From positions 1 through 10,555 of the forward strand of contig CAMWIG010000053.1 in assembly GCA_947174295.1 (NCBI GenBank): 10,555 bases of DNA, written 5' to 3'. Under the pieces are notes generated by a model. It saw only the letters and a program-made list of their open reading frames with translations, did no database searches and had not been told where the DNA came from. Shown piece by piece: positions 6,335-10,555 of this stretch. Position numbers and translations under genes: made by a program. Origin of the DNA: an uncultured Alistipes sp. (lineage in GTDB: Bacteria; Bacteroidota; Bacteroidia; Bacteroidales; Rikenellaceae). Every line of letters starts with the position of its first letter. The first letter of the stretch is position 1.

Positions 6335-7372
6335 ATGGACGTCAAAGATTTCAACCCCGACGATGTCGGCGTCGACAACGGCGCATATTTCGGCTTCCCG
6401 TTCACGGAGGAGGATGCCGCTTTGGTTCTTGTTTCGGTGCCGTGGGACGTGACTGTCTCCTACGGCGCGGGCACGGCATACGCGCCCGATGCTCTGATAG
6501 AGGCATCCACGCAGCTCGATTTCTGCGACCCGCTCGCGCTCGACGTGTGGCGGCGCGGAATAGCTACGGCCGGCATCGACTACTCGATACACGAACTCTC
6601 GCAGCGTCTGCGTGCCGATGCCGAGCGCGTGATACGCCACCTCGAAGAGGGCGGCAGCACTGCGGACGACTACGTGGTGCGCAAGATTCGCCGCGTGAAC
6701 GAGGGCAGCGTCCGCGTAAACGGGAAGGTGCACGACCAGACGGCGGCGCTGCTCGACGCGGGCAAAATCGTGGGTCTCGTCGGCGGCGACCACTCTACGC
6801 CCTACGGCCTGATACGTGCGCTGGGCGAGCGGTACGAGGGATTCGGAATCCTCCACGTCGATGCGCATTGCGACCTTCGCAAGGCCTACGAAGGGTTCGA
6901 ATACTCTCATGCGTCGATAATGTACAACGTTTTGCGCGACGTGGAGCAGGTTTCGCGGCTGGTGCAGGTCGGAGTGCGCGATTTTTGTCGTGCCGAGTAC
7001 GACATGGCGCAAAGTTCGCCGCGGATAGAGATGTTCGACGACCGCACGATAGCCGAAGCGCGCTTCGACGGCGTGGCGTGGAGCGAGCAGTGCCGGCGCA
7101 TCGTCGCGTGTCTGCCCGACGAGGTCTACGTGAGCTTCGACATCGACGGTCTCTCGCCCGAGCTGTGCCCTCACACGGGCACTCCCGTGCCGGGCGGCGT
7201 GGGCTTCAACGAGGCGGTGCGTCTGGTCGACGAGGTCGTGCGCTCGGGGCGGCGCATCATCGGTTTCGACCTGGTGGAGGTCGTGCCCGGCATGGACGAC
7301 CGCACGGATGCGATAGTCGGTGCGCGCATGCTCTGGAAGCTCAGCCAGCTGGCGCTGAAAAGCAACCTGTGA
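6335..7372 (+). CDS. Ureohydrolase (agmatinase/arginase/formiminoglutamase family)
   Basis: Ureohydrolases use a two-manganese site to hydrolyse guanidino or formimino groups, for example agmatine to putrescine and urea. All six metal ligands are visible: His153 in GGDHS (150-154), Asp176, His178 and Asp180 in DAHCD, and Asp269 and Asp271 in SFDIDGLSP. The family TGTPVPGG stretch (281-288) and a conserved acidic LVEVVPG (313-319) follow. The 345-residue length exceeds typical agmatinases (about 300-320). An extra segment at about 75-135, before the first metal motif, accounts for it. ATG 6335 was preferred to GTG 6326, which would add three residues. The substrate cannot be assigned: no arginine decarboxylase, histidine degradation or urease gene is nearby. 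I recall closely similar agmatinase family proteins in other Bacteroidales. It lies 34 bases before nhaA and may share its transcript. Confidence 0.9.
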   Translation: MDVKDFNPDDVGVDNGAYFGFPFTEEDAALVLVSVPWDVTVSYGAGTAYAPDALIEASTQLDFCDPLALDVWRRGIATAGIDYSIHELSQRLRADAERVIRHLEEGGSTADDYVVRKIRRVNEGSVRVNGKVHDQTAALLDAGKIVGLVGGDHSTPYGLIRALGERYEGFGILHVDAHCDLRKAYEGFEYSHASIMYNVLRDVEQVSRLVQVGVRDFCRAEYDMAQSSPRIEMFDDRTIAEARFDGVAWSEQCRRIVACLPDEVYVSFDIDGLSPELCPHTGTPVPGGVGFNEAVRLVDEVVRSGRRIIGFDLVEVVPGMDDRTDAIVGARMLWKLSQLALKSNL

Positions 7373-7406
7373 CGAACACTATATTAAAGTATAAAACATA
7401 AGAACT

Positions 7407-8801
7407 ATGCGATTGTTTTCCATGTATGGCTGGGTCAGAAGCCGCCATATCGCCTCCGAGAGGAGACAGAACTTCATGAACAAACCGTGGGCGGCCGGAG
7501 TCGTCCTTCTGGGATGCGTGCTGGTTGCGATGCTGCTTGCCAACCTGCCGTTCACGGCCGAGTACTACCACCATTTTCTCGAAACGGAGCTGTCGGTGCA
7601 TATCGCCTCCGAGAACGGTCTCATAAACTGGATATTCCCCGAGGGTATGACCGTCGAGAAACTTATCAACGACGGCCTGATGGTGATATTCTTCTTTACG
7701 GTCGGTCTCGAAATCAAACGCGAGATTGTCTGCGGCGAGCTGTCGAGCGTGCGCAAGGCCATGCTTCCCGTGCTGGCCGCAGCGGGCGGCATGGTGGCTC
7801 CGGCGCTGATATTCATGGCTTTCAATCACGGTACGGCTGCGGCCAACGGCTGGGGAATTCCCACGGCCACCGACATCGCCTTCGCAATAGGCATACTGTC
7901 GATTCTCGGCGACCGCGTTCCCGTGTCGCTCAAAGTCTTCCTCACGGCGCTGGCTATCGCCGACGATTTGGGGGCCATTCTGGTCATCGCCCTCTTCTAC
8001 GGAGGTTCGATAAAGCTCGGTCTGCTGGCCATAGCATTCGCAATCCTCGCCGTGGTCTACTTCATGAAGCGCATGGGCGAAAAGCGCATGATATTCTATC
8101 TCGTGCCGGCAGTGGTCGTGTGGGGGCTCTTCTACTATTCGGGCATCCACTCCACGATTTCGGGTGTCGTCATGGCCATGTTCATCCCCATGGAGCCCCG
8201 TTTCAGCCGCACATACTTCGAACGCAAGAGCCGTGCGCTGCTCAACGGACTCGAAAAATCTGCGGCCGCAGGCGGCGAAGAGGCCTTCCCCGACGAGACG
8301 CAGCGATACATGCTCCGTCGTATGAGCAACATTGCAGCCGGTTCGGTCGGAATGAGCTATCGTCTTGAACACGCTCTGTCGCCGTATGTGTCGTTCCTCA
8401 TCATGCCCATCTTCGCGCTGGCAAATGCCGGCGTGCATATTCCGAGCGCGGAGTATTTCGACATATTCCAGACCGCACCCGAGTTCGGTGCAGTCGGCAT
8501 GGGCGTATTCTTCGGCCTGCTGCTCGGAAAGCCTGTCGGAATATTCTGCGCGAGCCGTCTGGCCGTGTGGCTCAAATTGGGAGAGATGCCCTCGAAGGCA
8601 ACGTGGATGATGCTCTTCGCCGTAGCATGTCTGGGCGGTATAGGATTCACGATGTCGATTTTCGTCGACTCGCTGGCCTTCACCGACCCCGACATCATCG
8701 CACGCGGCAAGATTGCCATTCTCATGGGGTCGGCCGCTGCCGCGATACTCGGATTCATTTTGATAAACATAGAGGCCAAACGCGAACATATCACAAAGTA
8801 A
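7407..8801 (+). CDS. nhaA: Na+/H+ antiporter NhaA
   Basis: NhaA expels Na+ (or Li+) in exchange for protons across the inner membrane and supports salt and alkaline pH tolerance. The 464-residue sequence has the hallmark ALAIADDLGAI with the ion-binding Asp186-Asp187 pair, TATDIAFAIG (153-162; Thr155-Asp156 match E. coli Thr132-Asp133), GLLLGKPVG (370-378) with Lys375 matching E. coli Lys300, and GGIGFTMSIF (410-419). Around 11-12 hydrophobic segments are visible. It is longer than E. coli NhaA (388) because of a basic N-terminal extension (about 1-25) and a hydrophilic loop at about 262-320. An internal ATG at 7476 (residue 24) is a possible alternative start. The next gene starts 7 bases after the stop, so the downstream lipoprotein is probably cotranscribed. 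Confidence 0.95.
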   Translation: MRLFSMYGWVRSRHIASERRQNFMNKPWAAGVVLLGCVLVAMLLANLPFTAEYYHHFLETELSVHIASENGLINWIFPEGMTVEKLINDGLMVIFFFTVGLEIKREIVCGELSSVRKAMLPVLAAAGGMVAPALIFMAFNHGTAAANGWGIPTATDIAFAIGILSILGDRVPVSLKVFLTALAIADDLGAILVIALFYGGSIKLGLLAIAFAILAVVYFMKRMGEKRMIFYLVPAVVVWGLFYYSGIHSTISGVVMAMFIPMEPRFSRTYFERKSRALLNGLEKSAAAGGEEAFPDETQRYMLRRMSNIAAGSVGMSYRLEHALSPYVSFLIMPIFALANAGVHIPSAEYFDIFQTAPEFGAVGMGVFFGLLLGKPVGIFCASRLAVWLKLGEMPSKATWMMLFAVACLGGIGFTMSIFVDSLAFTDPDIIARGKIAILMGSAAAAILGFILINIEAKREHITK

Positions 8802-8808
8802 ACGCCCG

Positions 8809-9546
8809 ATGAAACGACGATTTTCGATAATTTCGGCCTTCGCCGTCGCTCTCGCCGTGCTGGCGGGATGCGGCAGCGGCGGAGGCAAGACCGCTTTCCG
8901 CATGGCCGGAGAGGACGATTCGCTGGCATACGTCATAGGCATGCACGTCGGCCGCAATCTGACAGCCATGGACTCCACGCTCAACGTGGCGGCCGTGTGC
9001 GAGGGTATCCGCGACGTGTTCGCCGGCAAGGCGAAGTTCTCCGACGCGGAGGCACGCACGTTCTATCTGCGGTTCATGAACTACACTCTTCCCGAGCGTG
9101 TGCGCGCATACGAGGAGCAGTTCCTCGCCGATTTCAGCCGTTCGAACCGCTCCTACGCCCGCACGGCGTCGGGAGTGACGTACAGCGTGGAGGTCGTCGG
9201 CGACGAAACGACGCTGCCGCGCAACGATGTCGACACGGTGGTGATTCGTTACGTGGCCAAACATCGCGACGGCAGGGTGTTCCACTCCTCCTACGAGCGC
9301 GGCGACACGCTCCGCACGGCGCTGGGCGACATGCGCGACGGTGTGCGAGAAGCGGTGAAGCTCGCCAGCAAGGGCGGCAAAATCGACTTCTGGGTGCCTT
9401 CGGCCATGGCCTACGGCGCTGCGGGAGATGCGGAGGCCGGCATAGCTCCGAACGAGACGCTCTATTACGAAATAGAGCTTCTGGACATCGTGCCGGGCAG
9501 CCGATACCGCCGCAACAACTCCGCGCCGTCGTCGAAAAACATCTGA
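8809..9546 (+). CDS. FKBP-like peptidyl-prolyl isomerase lipoprotein with degenerate active site
   Basis: The 245-residue protein has a lipoprotein signal: basic MKRR, a hydrophobic stretch and lipobox LAGC with Cys21. The mature start CGSGGGK has no acidic cluster, so the Bacteroidota surface-export signal appears absent and a periplasm-facing location is likely. Residues about 38-110 resemble the FKBP N-terminal dimerisation domain (SLAYVIGMHVGRNL). Residues about 143-228 form the FKBP domain, ending NETLYYEIELLDI as in Mip/FklB enzymes. Known members isomerise X-Pro bonds and act as folding helpers. Here the canonical FD of VFDSS is FH (158-159), and the usual GW.EGL pocket motif reads GVREAV (178-183), so catalysis is probably reduced and a chaperone role is possible. 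It starts 7 bases after nhaA and was probably captured into that operon. Its paralogue follows at 9698. Confidence 0.85.
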   Translation: MKRRFSIISAFAVALAVLAGCGSGGGKTAFRMAGEDDSLAYVIGMHVGRNLTAMDSTLNVAAVCEGIRDVFAGKAKFSDAEARTFYLRFMNYTLPERVRAYEEQFLADFSRSNRSYARTASGVTYSVEVVGDETTLPRNDVDTVVIRYVAKHRDGRVFHSSYERGDTLRTALGDMRDGVREAVKLASKGGKIDFWVPSAMAYGAAGDAEAGIAPNETLYYEIELLDIVPGSRYRRNNSAPSSKNI

Positions 9547-9565
9547 CGGCCGGCACCCGGCGGTC
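9545..9565 (+). other. GC-rich hairpin overlapping the stop of the first FKBP gene
   Basis: Arms 9545-9553 and 9557-9565 pair at 8 of 9 positions around a CAC loop, starting within the TGA stop codon. The position suits the end of the ureohydrolase-nhaA-FKBP transcript. No U-run follows (the next bases are GGGG), so it is not a standard intrinsic terminator. It could stabilise the 3' end. Confidence 0.3.
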
Positions 9566-9593
9566 GGGGATGCGGCTCGATTCTGAATTCCTG

Positions 9594-9621
9594 ATTTTGA
9601 ATTTTGAATTTTGGATTTTCG
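9594..9621 (+). repeat. Four tandem copies of a 7-bp AT-rich unit (ATTTTGA)
   Basis: Consecutive heptamers read ATTTTGA, ATTTTGA, ATTTTGG and ATTTTCG at 9594, 9601, 9608 and 9615. The array sits in the promoter region of the second FKBP gene, and its second copy supplies the TTTG of the -33 element. The surrounding genes are GC-rich, so this AT block stands out. Confidence 0.8.
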
Positions 9622-9633
9622 AGAGTATCTTTG
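9603..9633 (+). promoter_or_regulatory. Promoter of the second FKBP lipoprotein gene
   Basis: TTTG at 9603-9606 is followed after 19 bases by TATCTTTG at 9626-9633, a full match to the Bacteroidota promoter consensus. Transcription would begin near 9638-9641, giving an untranslated leader of about 57-60 bases that is A-rich just before the ATG at 9698, as is common in this phylum in place of a Shine-Dalgarno sequence. Confidence 0.75.
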
Positions 9634-9697
9634 CTCCGCAAACCGACGGACATGTTCCGATTAAGAATGAAAAAACTACAAATTAACAATTTATAAG

Positions 9698-10555
9698 ATG
9701 AAAAAATTTATGTTCACAGCTGCGGTGCTCGTATGCGCCGCACTCGCAGTATCCTGCGGTAACAAGCCCGCCAAAGGCGTCACGAAGGGCTCCAAGGCGC
9801 AGTTCGACTCGCTCTCCTATGCTCTCGGTGCGAACGTGGGCTACGGTATTCAGCGCGAGATGGGCGATATTCCCTTCGATTTCAACGCATTGACCGAGGC
9901 CATAGAGGCTGCTGCGTTCGACAAGGATACGCTCTCGCACGAGAAGGCCGTGAGCCTTCTGCGCGAGTACTTCATGATGAAGCGTCCGCAGCGTGCTCAG
10001 GAGATTCGCGCCCGCAAGGCCGAGGCCGACTCGCTGGCATTGGCCAACGGCGAGGAGGTGGTGGCCGACGAGCGTCCGTTCGCCGACCCCGCGATGTTCG
10101 AGACCGAGCAGGAGCGCGAGCTCATATCCTACGCTTTCGGTACGGATATCGGCACCAACATGCGCAACAGCAACTTCCCCGTGCAGGTCGTTTGGGCTGT
10201 CGAGGGTATTCAGCAGGCCCGCGAGGACAAGGCGTCGATGACTCCCGAGGAGGTAGAGGGCTACCTGCGCTACTACTTCATGGAGAAACTTCCCGCCGAC
10301 AACCTCAAAGCATCCGAGGAGTGGCTCTCGAAGGTAGAGCGCAAGTCGGGCGTGAAGAAGACCGAGTCGGGCCTTCTCTACAAGGTTACGGCCAAGGGCG
10401 ACGAGACGGTGAAGGCTGCCGACGACCGCGACGTGGTGAAGGTGCACTACAAGGGTACGCTGAGCGACGGCACGGTGTTCGACGCTTCGCGCTTCAAGGA
10501 TATGCCCGCCGCACGCCAGGAGCAGATGAAGAGATACAACCCCGAGGGTTACGAC
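9698..10555 (+). CDS. FKBP-type peptidyl-prolyl isomerase lipoprotein with duplicated N-terminal domain, partial
   Basis: 286 codons are open from ATG 9698 to the right edge, so the C-terminus is missing. The signal peptide ends in lipobox AVSC with Cys20; the mature start CGNKPAKG lacks an acidic surface-export signal. Two copies of the FKBP N-terminal dimerisation domain follow: SYALGANVG...YFMMK (40-95) and SYAFGTDIG...YYFMEK (144-197), joined by a charged linker (96-138). The FKBP domain then begins with SGLLYKVTAKG (224-234) and VVKVHYKGTLSDGTVFDAS (246-264), keeping the Tyr and Phe-Asp of an active isomerase, unlike its upstream neighbour. After FDAS the sequence RFKDMPAARQEQMKRYNPEG (265-284) looks like an insertion where the usual YDRGEP would be. 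Likely role: periplasmic proline isomerase or chaperone for envelope proteins. It has its own promoter. Confidence 0.9.
   Translation, partial: MKKFMFTAAVLVCAALAVSCGNKPAKGVTKGSKAQFDSLSYALGANVGYGIQREMGDIPFDFNALTEAIEAAAFDKDTLSHEKAVSLLREYFMMKRPQRAQEIRARKAEADSLALANGEEVVADERPFADPAMFETEQERELISYAFGTDIGTNMRNSNFPVQVVWAVEGIQQAREDKASMTPEEVEGYLRYYFMEKLPADNLKASEEWLSKVERKSGVKKTESGLLYKVTAKGDETVKAADDRDVVKVHYKGTLSDGTVFDASRFKDMPAARQEQMKRYNPEGYD

Noticed and set aside
7341..9059. Long open frame on the minus strand opposite nhaA
   Set aside because: The coding strand carries all NhaA signatures; the antisense translation is rich in His, Gln, Glu and Arg with no motifs.
1..10555. CRISPR arrays, insertion sequences, phage or other mobile elements
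   Set aside because: No spaced direct repeats, terminal inverted repeats, transposase or integrase motifs were seen, and gene content and base composition are uniform.

Overview
The window looks like chromosomal DNA from a GC-rich member of the Bacteroidales, most likely Alistipes or another Rikenellaceae; this assignment is inferred, not searched. Four things support it. Several gene starts are preceded by Bacteroidota-type promoter elements (TTTG, about 20 bases, then TAnnTTTG) and lack clear Shine-Dalgarno sequences. The window opens with a Bacteroidota-style EF-G paralogue. It holds the late futalosine-pathway menaquinone gene mqnD, and two FKBP-type lipoproteins end it. There is no sign of phage, insertion sequences, CRISPR, tRNA or rRNA. 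The content is mostly housekeeping and envelope genes.

Layout: (1) 1-357, minus strand: N-terminal part of an EF-G-like translation factor (EF-G2 type) that runs off the left edge. (2) 358-628: divergent intergenic region with a perfect 14-bp palindrome. (3) 629-1825, plus: Bcr/CflA-type MFS exporter, whose end overlaps by 11 bp the end of the opposing mqnD. (4) 1815-6052, minus: a compact run in transcription order pdxB (PLP synthesis), pyrD (class 2 dihydroorotate dehydrogenase family), cinA, mqnD (menaquinone synthesis). pyrD, cinA and mqnD are 8 bp apart or overlap by 4 bp and probably form one operon behind a well-formed promoter at 4998-5029. pdxB lies 82 bp upstream with its own promoter-like element. 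(5) 6053-6334: divergent control region. (6) 6335-9546, plus: ureohydrolase (agmatinase/arginase family), nhaA and an FKBP-like lipoprotein, closely spaced and probably cotranscribed. (7) 9547-9697: promoter region carrying a 4 x 7-bp tandem repeat. (8) 9698-10555, plus: a second FKBP-type lipoprotein, cut by the right edge, with a duplicated N-terminal domain.

Functional links: mqnD helps make menaquinone, the presumed electron acceptor of a class 2 PyrD, so their shared operon makes sense as quinone supply and use. The main surprise is that this PyrD-like protein keeps the fold and FMN-binding motifs but has changed residues at the dihydroorotate site, including the catalytic serine position (Tyr180). 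Other items worth checking are the EF-G paralogue without the catalytic histidine, an FKBP domain with eroded active-site residues, and the heptamer repeat overlapping a promoter.
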